Shown here piece by piece: positions 1-19,837 of a stretch of DNA of 64,000 bases. This DNA is from Parachlorella kessleri (Eukaryota; Chlorophyta; Trebouxiophyceae; Chlorellales; Chlorellaceae), in the NCBI GenBank assembly GCA_001598975.1, contig BBXU01000561.1, positions 1-64,000 of the forward strand. The letters run 5' to 3'. The notes beneath the pieces were generated by a model. That model did not search any database, was not told the origin of the DNA, and worked only from the letters and a program-made list of their open reading frames with translations. Positions within the stretch are counted from its first letter, which is position 1; the number at the start of each line of letters is the position of its first letter. The position numbers were made by a program, and so were the translations under genes.

Positions 1-36
1 GGGAGGGTGTTAAGGGGTCACAGACGAGTGCATAAT

Positions 37-1785
37 CAGTGGGAGTCCTCAAAGCCCGGTACGTACACGCTGACACCTGCATGTGCATGTTTCACCATGT
101 AACGACCAAACCTATGAGTGTCTGGACATGCCACGCAAGTGCTGCTCGCGGGTGTGCCCACACGCTGATGCAGCGGGGCAGCTGGGGAGCGGACGGACGC
201 AGCGGATGATGCGTTCATGCGCCTACACCACTTACTGTTCCAGAGCTTTGAGGAGTGGTGTCAGCGACAGGATGCAGCAGAGGACCACGCCACGCAACCA
301 ACCACAGCAAGCAAGCCCAGCCCATTAGGGAACACCCAACCTCAGTTGATGGGGTCTTTGACCGCCTCGGATTTGGTGATGCTTCATAACCAGGTGGCAG
401 GCAGGAACAAGGGCAACAGGCAAGCACCAGGGCCTACCTGAGTTGAGGGCATTGATGACCATCTTTGCGTCGGTGGGGCCGGTGATCTCCACACGTCGGT
501 CCTGCAGGTCTGCCGGGATGGGCGCAACCTTCCAGTCGCCCTCACGAACCTGCAACCAGGGTGGGGTTTGTTACTGTCAGCGAGGCAGCAGTACAAGACA
601 TACGTTATGGGGCCTGCTTGCAGGAAGAAGGGTAAGCACACCTTGCATGCACCCTCGCAGACCTGTGAGGAGAGGGGACAACATGCAGACCCCAAGTACA
701 TCACAAGCTGGGCCAAGGCCTCCGGGGGTCTCCTTTCCTTAGTGGAGTGGACAAGTCTGTTGGAAGGCTATTAGGCAAGCACAGCTTTGAGGGATGTGCA
801 GCAAACATGACCTGTTCAGTCGTACCGCTGTTCTATATGTCCCAACCTAGCCCTGGCTAGCAGCACACAACGCCCATTCCAGCGCTAAGTCCAACCAAAC
901 AAAAGCATCACAGGTGGCTCTTCCTGTCCGCATCAGGCTAGCCAGCCTCCCAGGGTGAATTCCCAAGGACGACCAGGACAACCACCTGAGCTTCCCACCC
1001 CCCGCCGCAGGCCAGCCAGAGGCCTCGCGGCACGCTTACATGGCGGGTGGAAAGACACAGTGGCTAGGCTGCCATGTGTCACCAGATATAGCAAAACAGA
1101 CTGCTGTTGCCAGCCAGAGGCCTCGCGGCGCTTACATGGCGGGTGTGTTCCAGGAACCTAGGCTTCTCCCCGGCGTCATACCGCGCCTGCTGCTCGCGGC
1201 GGCGCTCCAGCAGAGCCTCCACCTCAGGCGTGTACTTCCTGTATGTGCAGGGCATGGGGGGCAGCATGACCCAGGCTGCCCTGGAGGTAGGGGTCCACGC
1301 AGCCACCTGCTGCAGTAGTACAAACGCCCCAGGCAAGTAATACAAACAATATGTTGGAAGCAAGCTGGGCAACAGCAAACCTTCCCAGGCTGGAGGGCGT
1401 GGCACCCGTAAGCTGGGTCGTACGACCCCCTGCCACAACCACCAGTCGCTGAGGCCGCTGCGTGGGAGCGCAGGATGTTATTGGTGAGGGCAGCATGTCG
1501 GTCGGGTGAGCATTGCCGGGCGATAAGTTCTTGACAAAGACTACGGCTGCCACAACATGGTTCCCCAGGCAGCAATGCTCCAACGGAGGAAGTCGCCGAC
1601 TCCAGCTGTCCTGCTACCCTGCTGTGGCTGTCATTTGCATCCGTGCTCCCTAGCCTTTAAGGCAGTCACCTCGCCAGGTGCGCAAGGAGCTGGCAGGCTT
1701 CCGGGGTCAGGATGGTGCGATACTCGGGGCGGAGAGGCGCCTTGATTGTCAGGCCGCCAACCACCTGGGGCTGCATGGTGCTCAT
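37..1785 (-). CDS. malate synthase (glyoxylate cycle), 5' part, with an unexpected in-frame stop
   Basis: Malate synthase condenses glyoxylate with acetyl-CoA in the glyoxylate cycle, usually in peroxisomes or the cytosol. Four minus-strand exons join in phase: 1785-1670 (start ATG at 1785, [11 protein letters not shown]), 1238-1136 ([20 protein letters not shown]), 549-438 (ending [20 protein letters not shown]) and 77-37. The [18 protein letters not shown] block and the N-terminal ILTPEA motif are characteristic of the family. The last exon reads [15 protein letters not shown] and then TGA (39-37), exactly where the family continues DFEDS-SPTW; I see no GT donor before that TGA. Either the gene is broken, there is a sequence error, or a splice site is missed. 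The rest, including the catalytic C-terminal half, would lie left of the window. Head-to-head with ThiC. Family call is firm; integrity is not. Confidence 0.85.
1011..1145 (-). repeat. duplicated splice donor inside malate synthase intron 2
   Basis: A segment of about 38 bp is present at 1011-1049 and again at 1109-1145, nearly identical. On the minus strand it holds the last bases of exon 2 (CGCCAT) plus the GTAAGC donor and the following intron bases. The real exon end is at 1136; the second copy lies within the intron and offers an identical decoy donor. Its use would add in-frame codons ending at a TGA. Confidence 0.85.
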
Positions 1786-2772
1786 CCTCACTTGGTATCT
1801 GGTCTGGAGCCTGCAGCAAAGCCCGTCGCTATCGTGATGACCTTGTCACTATGCATACTGCTCCAGTCGCGCCTGGAGCAGTGAGCAGACTGCCTGCATA
1901 CTGCTCCCCAGGTTAGGTGATGCCACATAGGACTGCCCAGCCCAGCACCCAGACCCCTTGGAAATAAAGCATGGAGCCCTGCCATGACAGCACGTATTCA
2001 TTAAGCCCGGGCCGTTACGATCTCGCTGCCCAAGGGGACGCAGACCACTCACCCTCCCTTTGTTATGTTGACCTGACTTGGATATCGACTCCAGCAATAC
2101 CTCGATGCGGTCAGAGGGAGCGACACAAGCGGATCCTCCCAGCCGGCCTGGCATTGATAACCAAAATTTCAATGCTGACTGGACCTGCCAACCTGGCACC
2201 GCGCCGCCTGTGCCTTCTTGACTGCCATGCATGTTGCTTGACCGCTGTACGAACGCATCTTGATTATTGTAGGGTCCATTCGACACTGATACCGAACATG
2301 GTCTCTCACACTGAGGGGTCAGGGGCAGCAGGCTTGCACACACCTAGGCAGCAAAGCCAGCAGGTATTGGCACATCTTCAAAGGCAACACCTCGTTCTAA
2401 GTAACTAGGTCAAGATAAGGATAAGCTGTGATACAATGTGTAAAGCGACTGCTGCAAGGCACAGTGGTCATGTATTAGCACGACGGATCAGCGAGACTGT
2501 CGGTCGTCATGCATGCGGACGGCCTGACAAGTTAGTGTAACACTGCTGCTTAGTGCCCAGCAGGAGATGCAACTGCCAGTTGGGGCGGCGGCTCCCTCCA
2601 GCGCCTGGTTGCCGAGGTTCGGATTGTAACAAGTCATGTCGCCAATAGTGCCAAAATGCCGGGGCAAGTTCCTGGCCAGCTGCACCGCACATAGGCGTGG
2701 ACTACCCTCAGAAACGTGTGAGCCTGCTGCCCTCCCTGGTGCAAGCACGCCGTAACTGATCGTGACACCTTG
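1786..2772. promoter_or_regulatory. head-to-head intergenic region, malate synthase / ThiC
   Basis: About 990 bp between the two start codons. It should hold both promoters and 5' UTRs. A small imperfect repeat (GCATACTGCTCC) occurs near 1854 and 1897. I see no convincing gene, TATA box or riboswitch here. Confidence 0.5.
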
Positions 2773-10235
<7,463 letters not shown>

Positions 10236-10310
10236 CATGAGCCAGGGGGCGGCTGGTGCGAGCTGCCGTGCTAGGACGGCAGCCGCCGCGCAGCTTGAAG
10301 CTGAAGTAGC

Positions 10311-10400
10311 TAGTATGGGTGGCAGGTGGTGCGAACAGGGAGTAAGAGGTGGGCTGTACTAACAGGGCTGGGTGCAGCATGCGCCTCAGTCTTGCCTCAG
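10311..10400 (+). repeat. dispersed 3'-end repeat, copy 1
   Basis: Matches copies at 34408, 39953 and 59741 (reverse). Shared landmarks are GGGTGGCAGGTRGTGC, a GGGAGTRAGAGGTG block, TGTACTRACAGGGCTGGGTG and a GAGTCTTGCCTGAG-like tail. It begins 76 bp after the ThiC stop codon in the ThiC sense strand. Confidence 0.85.
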
Positions 10401-10507
10401 TTCTGGTCTGAGTCCTGAAGCTGGAGTTGATAGCATGGCAGGCAAGGGACACTTGTGCTTCGTGCCCTGGAGGGTCAGTTGCCAAATGTGACAGCTGAAA
10501 ATATATG

Positions 10508-10520
10508 CCCTAAACCCTAA
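10508..10520. repeat. short telomere-like motif (CCCTAAACCCTAAA)
   Basis: Nearly two CCCTAAA units in the ThiC 3' flank, about 100 bp after dispersed repeat copy 1. Confidence 0.75.
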
Positions 10521-11300
10521 ACGTGCTGTTGTTTGACAAACAATGGGTGCCTGAAGCTTCTTTGTTGTCGGCGGCCGGTGGTGTTATGTGTGTGAGCTAA
10601 GCTGGGTCTTTTGGTGTATTGTTTGCTGTGCTTTGGGGAGATGTCGATGGTAGTGCACCTTGAGAATTGGTAGCTGTGCAATACACTAGCAGGGCCGGAT
10701 GCGAGGCATACTCTGGTGGTAGCCTGAGCCAAATTGTGCTTTCCCACGATTGTTGCGTACAGCTACCATACCGTGCATTTCATTTAAATGAGCATGCCCT
10801 TACGCTTAGGTGTATGTCTTACATGTGAGAGCCTTTCACAAAGAGACTGGGAGAGCCAACCTGTACAGCATAAATGACCCAAATGGAACCCAGGCAAGCT
10901 GAGGCAGCCCAAACAATGCGGAGGCGTCAGGTAATAGCTCCATTCCCGATTTGTAACAACACCCAACTGCTCACGCTGGAAAACTAAGGGCAGTCAGCCC
11001 ACCTGGCCACAAATGCCAGGGCAGGGGAAGGGCAAAACCTTGGACGAAACGAATTGCTTATGAACAGTAGGAAACACAACATAAGCTCAGTCAGGTCACG
11101 CAATGCACACTTTTACATGTAAGTCCCACAGTGGCATGAAAGCCCTGCACCCACCCGTGGCACACAAGGTACCACCAGACACCAGTCAGAACACCCACAG
11201 GTCATCACCGTCAACACATCACTGTCCTAGGTCATCGCATTAGAGGGAGCATGTCGCCCCACTCGGTCAGTTACTGCACCCACGCTCCTCCAGCAGCCCG

Positions 11301-14300
11301 CTACACCCTCCGCCGGCGTGTGCCCCCCCTGCCGCTGCCGCGCGGGGAGCCGATGGGCGACGTGGGAGATGCGGGTGGCGGGGTAATCACTCCCTTGGAC
11401 CGGTCCACGCTGTAGCCGCTGGCCACCAGGCGGTTGTAGGTGGCCTTGCCGATGTGGATCAGGTGCCCTGTCTCCTCATTCAACACCAGGCCTGCACACA
11501 CGACGTGTAAACACACTGCTGGGATTCAAACTCTGCAGCCCGCATTCGCAGCCATTGCTGCTGCTCACACCTTGCAACCTTCTGTGTCGCTACATGACGG
11601 GCGCAGCAGGCATCCTTCCACGGCCCTGGTCAAGCCGGGCAACAGCAGGGTTGCAACAAAAGACATAGCTGCCCCCTCGAAAAGAATAATGCACCGCAGG
11701 TCACCCCTTGCTACCCATGGAAAGTAGCCTAGGTAACAACAAGGGCCGGGACCTCCGCAGCGCTTACCTCGCTGCACCAGCGGGCTGATCTCCGCCTCCG
11801 CAACCGCATGAGGCGTCCCCACCACCGGGGTGCCGCCGCTGCCCTCCACCGCCGCCACAAGGTCCCCCGCGGGCCCGCCCCGCGCGGTGACCAGCACCGG
11901 CGTGTAGCGGCCGCTGCCGGGCGCGGGCGCGGCGGCCGCCCCCGCCGCAAACTCCCCATCGCCTCCAGCCTTGCCCCGGCCCGCCGCCTCCGCGCCGCCG
12001 TTGTTGACACCAGCAGTTGCCGACGCACCGCCGCCGCCGCGGTTGCCAAAGGGCCACAGCTTGCGCTGCTGCTGCGCTAGCTGCTTGCCTGCGCGGGCCA
12101 CGGCCAGCTGGGCCCCCTTGACAGGTTTTGTAGCCGCAAGCCCCTCCAGCTCTTCCTCTCCTACAGCCGCCATCTGCTGCGCTGCCCGCTTGGCCTGGTC
12201 GAACAGGCCAGACACCGACCTACAGGCAGAGGGGCGTCACAGACCCACATCGAGGACCCTCTCAACTACCTCATAACCCCTCCCCCCCCCCCATATCCAA
12301 GTGTCAGTGCCCGGAAAGCACATCCGCGGTTATTGTTTCCTGCTATGAAGCCCTCCCTGTTGTGTATCCCTGCCAGGCCAGCAGGCGTATCAGCCTGGTT
12401 CACAGCCCTAACCAAGAGCCCATGTCAAGCCAGCCAGACGCACTCAAACAGCACCGGTGCCAGCAAGAACTCACAGGGGCCTCCCTCATGCTGGGACCCG
12501 TGTGCAGTCAGCAGGACTCATCTCCCGCCAACCTCCCCTCACCTGTGCCGTGTGAGAAGTGACACCAGCCGGGCCCCCAGGAGCGAGGCCACCCAGGCCG
12601 CTGACGCCTCTGGGAGGCTGGGTCCAGCCGCGGACAGGCCCAGGCCTACCAGGTGCAGGGCCACATTTAGCATGGTGTTCACCTGCAGCAGATGGCGAGC
12701 TGATAGCTCTTCACAGCTCTCCCCTAAGCTGGCCCTAAATGGGGTGTAGCAATGGGCAGGCGCCTGCTGGCGAGCCTGCCAGGGGGGTGTTTGCCACCCC
12801 ATGCATTTCAGCAGCCAAGCAAGGGCGCTGCCAAGGGCCCCTCACAGAAAGAAAAGACAAAGAAGGGGTGGACCCCAGCTCAGCCGAGAGCACACACACC
12901 CAGCTCAGCCGAGAGGATGCGGAGTTCGTCAAGGGGGGGCGGGGTTGCAGTATCCCACAGAAACAGGGACATATCAAAGACTGACACACAACGGCCACCT
13001 GAGGCTCACCTTGTGGTTCTCAGGGTTGTTGTACCAATAGGTGAGGGCCAGGCCACTGAGCCCTGAAAGGGCGAAGTAACCAAGGAACACCTGCAGCACC
13101 ACCAGCATTCTTAACACTCCAGGAGGGGCTCTCACGTTCCACCAGAAGTCCGTCCCCTACTGGCTTGCCTGCTGACCACCCATCGAACCTGTCAAGTTGA
13201 TACACTACCACCGGCTACAACAGCAGGCCAGAACCTCTGACAGCAGCCATCAACAGCGACAGACACGCACCTGGGCGAGGGTACGCAGCGCAACCAGCTA
13301 CCTCCAGCTCCCTCTTTTTTTATCTCTTTTCTAACCCAACCCACCCACCCAAACCCCCGCTCACCGGGCTGCGAAGAAGCTGGGACCAGCTGGGAAACCA
13401 GGTGCCAAACATGTAGCGCAGGGCTCCCAGGAAGGTGCTCCCAAACAGTGCAGCTCCTGCGGCCAGGGTGCGTTTCCTGGGGACCTGCCTGCAGACAACA
13501 GCCAGTCGGGGGCAGCTTCTTTTCGCCATCCAGAGCGTCAAGCAACTCAAACAGTCGGGCACTGCAGATGGACTGTCTCACCACAGGCAAACCCCTGTCC
13601 CCTGTGCCCTCCTGCATCTAAGGAGGAACACAGCTGTGGGGTGGCCAACAAAGTTGACAAGAAGCGCAGCTGCAGCTACACCATGCTGACCTAACAACAT
13701 GCCGCTCAACATCTCGCACAGCCCCCCCAAAAAAACACCCAGCAGGCCCGCCTTGCATAACCGCACAAACACTTGCCTGTAGAGAATGAAGAGCAGCACC
13801 GCCGACGACAGTGCCATAAAGCCGAGTGTGCCCCCCGTCAGGCGGAAGGCGGTATTCGAAGCCAGTGTGGGGGCATTCCAGAAGAGATATGAACCCAGTA
13901 GCGACGCCAGGAAACGGTATATGGAAAAGGTAGCTTCGCGGCGCAGCGTGCAGGGCGCGGCTTCGGCGCCCCCATCCCCAAACCAGCCCTTGGGCTTCAC
14001 CACTGCCACAGCCGTGGTGCCGAACGGTGAGATGGAGGCGTGGCAGGCGGCCGTGCGGCCCAGCGCACGATCAAAGCCGCACCAGGCTGACTGCTTGGCA
14101 GCATAGGCCGCCCGCACCGCTTCCATGCTGGGCCCTGTGAACACCGTAAAGTCCTGCACAGTCCAGTGGGACTGACAGGCCCTCAGAAGACCAGCCCACT
14201 CTGTTGTTGCAAGGGGGGATGCCCCATCGTGTTGCAGCGCTTCGGTAGAACCCCTCGGGTGGTAAATTGCGTTATTAATAGCAACAAAGGAACTCAGCAA

Positions 14301-14769
14301 GCACACATGTAACAACACAAAGCTGAACAGGCTGAACAGCGGTCACCTCCTCTGAACCTCCACTCGTATTGGTCAACACTCAGTGGGCTGGAGTATTACC
14401 TACCTTGTGTCCAGCGCACTCCACCACCACCTCTGCTGTTTCCCATAGGTGCTTGAGCACCGAGAGCTTGCTCGCGCCCTTGAACTCCTGAACCTGTATC
14501 CTGCTGCCGATACCAGGAACAAGCAGGAGCCTCTTTAGTACCAGGCTTGCCAAGCTTTGCAAGCCTCTTGAAAAGAAGGTTCTTTCAAGCTCGGCTCTGG
14601 CTCTCAATTTTTGGCACAGCAGTCCTGACCTGGTGCCGTCCTCCAGCTTGATGACTCCCATCATCCCTGTATGGTTGAGGATTTCCGACCCGGTGTCATG
14701 TTGAACTTCCCAGCCTTGGGCATAGGCCGCTAACAGCAGGCAGAAAAGCAAACGTGCCACCCGCGTCAT
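11301..14769 (-). CDS. NEMP/TMEM194-family nuclear envelope membrane protein
   Basis: Integral membrane protein of the inner nuclear envelope in animals and plants (plant PNET-type). Seven exons join in phase to about 576 aa: 14769-14404, 14153-13777, 13488-13365, 13090-13010, 12682-12543, 12219-11768, 11491-11301. The first residues (MTRVARLLFCLLLAAYAQG) are a signal peptide, followed by a luminal domain to about residue 185. Then comes a cluster of hydrophobic helices with the family pattern: FLASLLGSYLFWNAPTLASN, TGGTLGFMALSSAVLLFILY, FLGYFALSGLTGLALTYWY and a final helix before the C-terminus. The C-terminal tail is Ala/Gly-rich and ends with IGKATYNRLVASGYSVDRS-KGVI, a short conserved motif, and a basic end. 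Intron 2 has a GC donor (13776-13775). The Met at 14769 was chosen because it opens the signal peptide. Confidence 0.8.
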
Positions 14770-15049
14770 GGCGCAGTCCAAGGTTTTGCAGTCTCTGTCA
14801 GGCGCTTGATTGCTTCAAGCTATCTATCAGTGCCCGCATGTGGTGAGGTGTGTAATCCTGCCAGTCAGGGTGCGCAGCTGGCATTGTCGCAAACTTCACA
14901 CTAGCTTCAATTTCAACGAGGGATTGTCGGAAAATTTTGTAATCCTCTTCAAGGGGTCCTGCCAGCTCACCCTCCCTCAAAGCCCTTGCCCTTGGCTCTC
15001 CCTGCTGCTTGTACCCCCTCGTTGCCCCAAGACCCGAGCTGCACTAGTT
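14770..15049. promoter_or_regulatory. head-to-head promoter region, NEMP / bifunctional nuclease
   Basis: 280 bp between start codons on opposite strands; both promoters must lie here or in the flanking 5' exons. No clear motif stands out. Confidence 0.5.
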
Positions 15050-17929
15050 ATGATGCCCTTAATCAGGAGTTCCGGGCAGTCACCCAGCTTGGTTGGGGCA
15101 CAGCGTAGGTATCAGGCGCAACGGGCCCTGGGTAGTAGTCTAGGTAGCAGACAGCGCGGCAGGGTATGCCGCCCGAGGGCCGGTTCTAGCGACAGCCACG
15201 AGTTTAACCTGAGTGACTACCATGAGGCACTAATCTCCGAGTAAGCAATCCGTTGTAGCGATCCTGCCCGTGTCTGAACCACTGCGCGCGGTGATCCTTC
15301 CGTCGACAGCACTGGCACCGCGTCTGCCCGTGCCAGCCAAGTACCAGTTTGCTTGGCCTGGGTTGTTGGTCAGTCCCTGCTGCTCAGCGCCGTCTCTTGC
15401 AGGAACAAAGCAAATGGAGGCTTGTGGTTAATAGGAACCCTGGCCTGGACAACCCTTGCCCCTTTTGCCGCCTCCATGGCTTGCTTGTTTAACTTGTTTG
15501 CAGCGTGCGACATACGGACTCCTATGGCCACGTCATATTCCTCCGGCTGAAGGACGGTCAGAACAGCATGCTACCAGTGTACATAGGTGAGCCGGCCCAC
15601 TTGTCCTGGCCCCTGTGTTGTGGCACTCGCGTCTGTCTGCACACGCATGGTGGCGGGGCGAAGGGGATTTTGCCTGCGGCTGCGCAGGTGACTTCGAGTG
15701 TGGAGCGCTGCTGAAGGAGATCAACAAGAAGCACTCGGTGAGCGCCACGATAGGACACTTGCAGCCAGGGGTGTTGGCTGCTTGCTAGTCGCACTGTGTC
15801 ATCTCTTCTGAAGCCGCGTGAAGCTGCACTAACTTATATTAGCCCTGTGGACGCACCCTCACTGGATATGATCTCTGTTGGCATACCTTACCTCCCGCAG
15901 GCCCGGCCCCTGACCCACGACCTCATGCGGAACATGGTGGACGCCCTAGGCTTCAGGGTGAGAGCACTCACGCTTTGTAGGACGGCTGCTTGGGGCCTTT
16001 GCACGGGGCAAAGTGACATGCCTCCCTGGCTGTGCCTACCCTGGTGCCACCACCAACTACTACTATTGTCGCTCCTGGGCAATGTGACAGCTGTACTGCA
16101 AGTTTGCTGGGGGCAGCTGGCTGCGTGCCTGGCTTACAACTTTCACCCTAGGTCCCAGCTACCAAGTGGGAGCAATGTTCCCTTACTGAGGCTGGTGCAC
16201 TGAAAGACTCTCTACCAGGTCTACATACCCCCGCAGTGCTAGTTTGTGCTGTTCTATGGGTACTTGGGTGATGTGTTGCAGGTGACCAAGGTGCGGGTCA
16301 CAGCGCTGGTGGGGAACACCTACCATGCGCGGGTGCACCTGGCCCGTGGCCGAAATGGCAAGGAGCCGGAGACTAAGGAGGTTGACATCGATGCCCGCCC
16401 CTCAGGTGGGGTTGCTTGACTCCTAGTGGTACAGGACGAGTGTCAGGCCTGCTTGGGTAGAGGGCATGCATGGGCATGGTGGGTGCAGCTGTCTGGAAGG
16501 GGTCCAGCAGGGAGCACAGGTCAGCACAGGTCAGGCGCACCTTAGCTTGATGGCAAGTGCACCTCTCGAGCGTGCCGCTCCATCCTCAGTTCAATCGATA
16601 CCTTGTACGCTTGCAAGCGGTCGGCACTATTGCCCAGCCATGCCTGCCTGGCCACTCACGCTGTCGTGCGTGTCGCCTTCCATTGACAGATGCCATTAAC
16701 CTGGCGGTGCGCTTTGGCGCGCCCATCTACGTGAACAAAGACATCGCCACCAAGATGGCGCGCACCCGGCTGGAGGAGCACACAGAAAGCCACCACCAGA
16801 TCGTGCGCAGCTGCAAGTGGGTGGTCACTGCCACCCCGGCTGACTGCTGGGGTGGTCTGGTGTTGGTGTTTGTGTGCTAGGGCGGGGGGGTGTTTCCTTT
16901 GTGAATCACTCGGCGTTCCTGCTGTTCCAAGTGAAATCATGATCGCCAAAACTTTTCAGGTTTTCCGTCAGGGGCGGGCGCTTGCGGCATGGTGGCGACC
17001 TGGGCAGGGCCAGCTGGGTGGTCATATAACAGTCCAACGCCCTCTCTCCACACTGGTGGCTGAGCTGCATATCTGAGTTGAAACCAAAGGTCAAGTACTC
17101 CCCCCCCGAGTGTATCAACCTGGTTGTTGGCTTGAGGCGCAGGGAGGAGATTGTTCAGTACCAGGACCCCACCATCATGCACAAGCTGAACCTGCAGCTG
17201 GCAGTCGCCGAGGAGCGCTTTGATGATGCCGCAGCGTGAGCAGCGTATGCTGGAACTCTCTTTATGTGTTGTCTCCTACAATGACCACCGACTCCCCTCA
17301 GTGGCCGGACCATGATTGCAGAGTGCTGTAGGCCCGCTGCTGCCCCGCTGCTTTCGTAATCTGCGTAGCCGGCACGTCGCTCTCCAGAGTGGGTACCTAG
17401 CACTAGCAGCCTGCGTCCACCTCCATTCAGCATTCTCTAAGCTAGCTTGACATAGGTCAGCAGGGGTTACATGCCAATCTGCTAACTGCCGGGCTGTGCA
17501 GTATCCGCGACACCATCGACAAGGTGCTGGCCAGCGATCGAGCTCTCAGCCTGGTGGTGGCGATAGAGACTGCCCTGGAGGACGGGCGGTACGAGGTCAG
17601 TAACAGCCTTGCTCACCCTGGCAGCAACATTGGCCACGTGCATGCGCTGCATGTGACAAAGGGGCGGTGCCCGGCAAGCATGCCGGTATGGGAGCTTGTA
17701 TGTGTTGGGGAAGCGTGGCTGGGAGGTGGCAGTCGAAGTGGATTGCAAAGCAACAGCCTCCCGCCTGGCGAAATTGCTATCACACAAGTACCCCAGTCAT
17801 GCACACAAGTCCCCAAATCAGCTGATGGTGCGTTTGGCCACGCAGGAGGCGGCACGCCTGAGGGACGAGTTCCGCGCACTCAAGTCATCCCAGCAGCGGT
17901 CCAGGGTCGTGCCGACCAACGAGCTCTAA
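15050..17929 (+). CDS. bifunctional nuclease (DUF151) with UVR motifs, BBD type, probably plastid-targeted
   Basis: Plant BBD proteins are DUF151 nucleases reported to cleave single-stranded DNA and RNA. Nine exons: 15050-15240, 15504-15586, 15688-15737, 15901-15957, 16282-16405, 16690-16820, 17090-17235, 17502-17595, 17846-17929; about 319 aa. Residues 1-50 (MMPLIRSSGQSPSLVGAQRR...) are basic and Ser-rich like a transit peptide; the ATG at 15050 is the first in this frame. The DUF151 core carries LPVYIGDFECGALL, ARPLTHDLMRNMVDALG, TALVGNTYHARVHL, DIDARPSDAINLAVRFGAPI. Two C-terminal UVR-type helices follow, RFDDAAAIRDTI and RYEEAARLRDEFRALK, as in plant BBD. The donor of exon 6 is uncertain: GT at 16821 or 16824 are both in phase. 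Confidence 0.9.
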
Positions 17930-19837
17930 CCGTGGGTCTAGCGGAGGGGGTACTCCTTGACGCAAAACGGCGGCAGGCAGAGGCCGTCGGAGAATGGCGG
18001 GTGCCCCCTGGGATTGGTTCTCTAGCCTGTGAGGCATGTATGGACAGCAGGGCGCCCCCTTCCATCTCATCATACTCCAGCCTTCAATCCACCGCCGAAT
18101 GAAGCCTAGGCCACATTCAATTTCGTTCCCAGCCAGGTGAACTTGGACCGAGCGAGGCGCCCTCGCACAATGCTCCTTGGTTGGCGGTGGCTTCTCAGCA
18201 TTTGATTCTTATCTCCCTGGTGGTGGTGCCTCGGCTCGGGCAAGGCGAAGGAGGGGAGGGGAAGCGGCTATGGCGGGGGGCGTGGCACTGGCGGATGTTG
18301 CCGTGCCGGGGGCACGGGACTCGGTCGTGCCTTGGGTGCTACGTGTTCCTCGGTAGTCGTGCGGGCAGAGGCTGGGGAGGGCGGCTGTCAAGCACCGCAG
18401 AGAAGATCACCTAGCGGGAAGTGAGTTGCTGCAATATGAGCGAACAAATGGGACTGTGTGCGCTTCGTAGCAAATCGTGCAAACCAAGTGGGTTACTAGT
18501 AGAGGTAGCTACGCTGAGGCCAGGAAATGTGCTCTTGCTTCTGTCGTGTTGTTGTGTACATCCCCATTCATACTCCTGTACCGCTACTAGCCCGTGTGTG
18601 TGGTTGCGCGTGCGTACTTATACACATGTGGGCCGGCCTCGCCATCATCCTAAGCCTGATGTTGTGCATTTCCTTCTTTGTACCATATATACCATACCAG
18701 ACGGGCATGGTCCCTCCCGAGGCCCCTCTTTAAGGCTGGCCGTAGCGCGCAGGAATAGGTGGCCTAGTGGTGGGCTGACGGGGGTGTTTACTATAGGAGT
18801 TTTGCCTGGGAGGTTTACCAAGGGTTAGTAATCCTCCTGCACACTGTACTATTGCATTTGCACCCCTGCGACTGACCCCCGCCTGTTTTGGGTTCCGGTG
18901 GCGGGGACGGCAGTTGGGTGTTAGTTGTAAACCTGGCGGGCAAGGGTGGCGGGAAATGTAGTAGATGGTGGTTTATGGGTTCCTGGTTGATGGCCACAGC
19001 ATGGCCTTGTCGCTTGACCCCTCCTCCTTCCAAAGGCTTCTTCGCGGCTTTTGCATTTGTTCTGGATGACCTGTAAGCATGTGGCACCCAACGCAGCTGG
19101 CAGCCTTACAATAGGTCCAACCACCAGTGCGGAGTAGGTGTGGCTGGGTCGGGCTTAACACTCGAGCAAGCCCCCTCAGCTTACACTTTGGATCCTGCCG
19201 GGACAATCTTTAGCCAACTGTGTTCTAGTTGCTTCACCTGCCACACTCACCAATCCTCAAGAGCCTGGCAGCTCAAGCGAGCACTGCTACCCTGCTTGCG
19301 AGCCCACTGGGCCCACTTGCCAAGTGACAATGTCAGCTCATGGTGCTCCCAACTCAGCCCTGGGTCATTTCAGCATTCGTCACACCTGCCCGCTTACAGG
19401 ACATCAGTCACCCTACCTCTCCTCTGTTTGCGCTGTCACCCTTACTAAACACCACTGCGAGCCCCTTGCCTGATGCCCCATTGCAAGTTGCTGCGAGCCA
19501 TCACCTTCCTGGCAGTGACTCTACACCCAGCTGAGCCTACCAAGTGGCAAACCTGAGACACATCCGAAGTGTTCTATGACGGAGCCCTCGAGACCCCTTC
19601 CAGTATACCTGCCGGACATCACCTGCTGCAAGCTACAATGCAGCCAGCAACACTCCCTGGTGTAACCTGCTAGCGAGTCACCTTGCCACAGCAACGCTCT
19701 CCGCACGCGAATACAGCAACACAGCCATACGAAGAGTGAAGAAGCCACACACATGCTCCAGGAAACCCCCCAGCAGGCCCCTCTTCTCATGGGGCCCGCA
19801 TGCTCTAAGGGTGCGAGCACCACCGGATGGCGGTTCA
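17930..19837. other. tail-to-tail intergenic region, bifunctional nuclease / RPN7
   Basis: 1.9 kb between stop codons. Open frames here have no family match, no splice logic and biased low-complexity composition, so I read it as long 3' UTRs plus spacer. TGTAA, the usual green-algal polyadenylation signal, occurs on the plus strand at about 18926 and 19075. Confidence 0.5.

Larger units (their letters stand above)
10236..11300. other. tail-to-tail intergenic region, ThiC / NEMP
   Basis: About 1.06 kb between two stop codons. It holds the 3' UTRs, one copy of the dispersed 3'-end repeat (10311-10400) and a short telomere-like motif (10508-10520). I see no further gene. Confidence 0.6.

Noticed and set aside
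18421..18828. Cys-rich open frame between the bifunctional nuclease and RPN7
   Set aside because: No splice logic, no family similarity, low-complexity composition; more likely 3' UTR.
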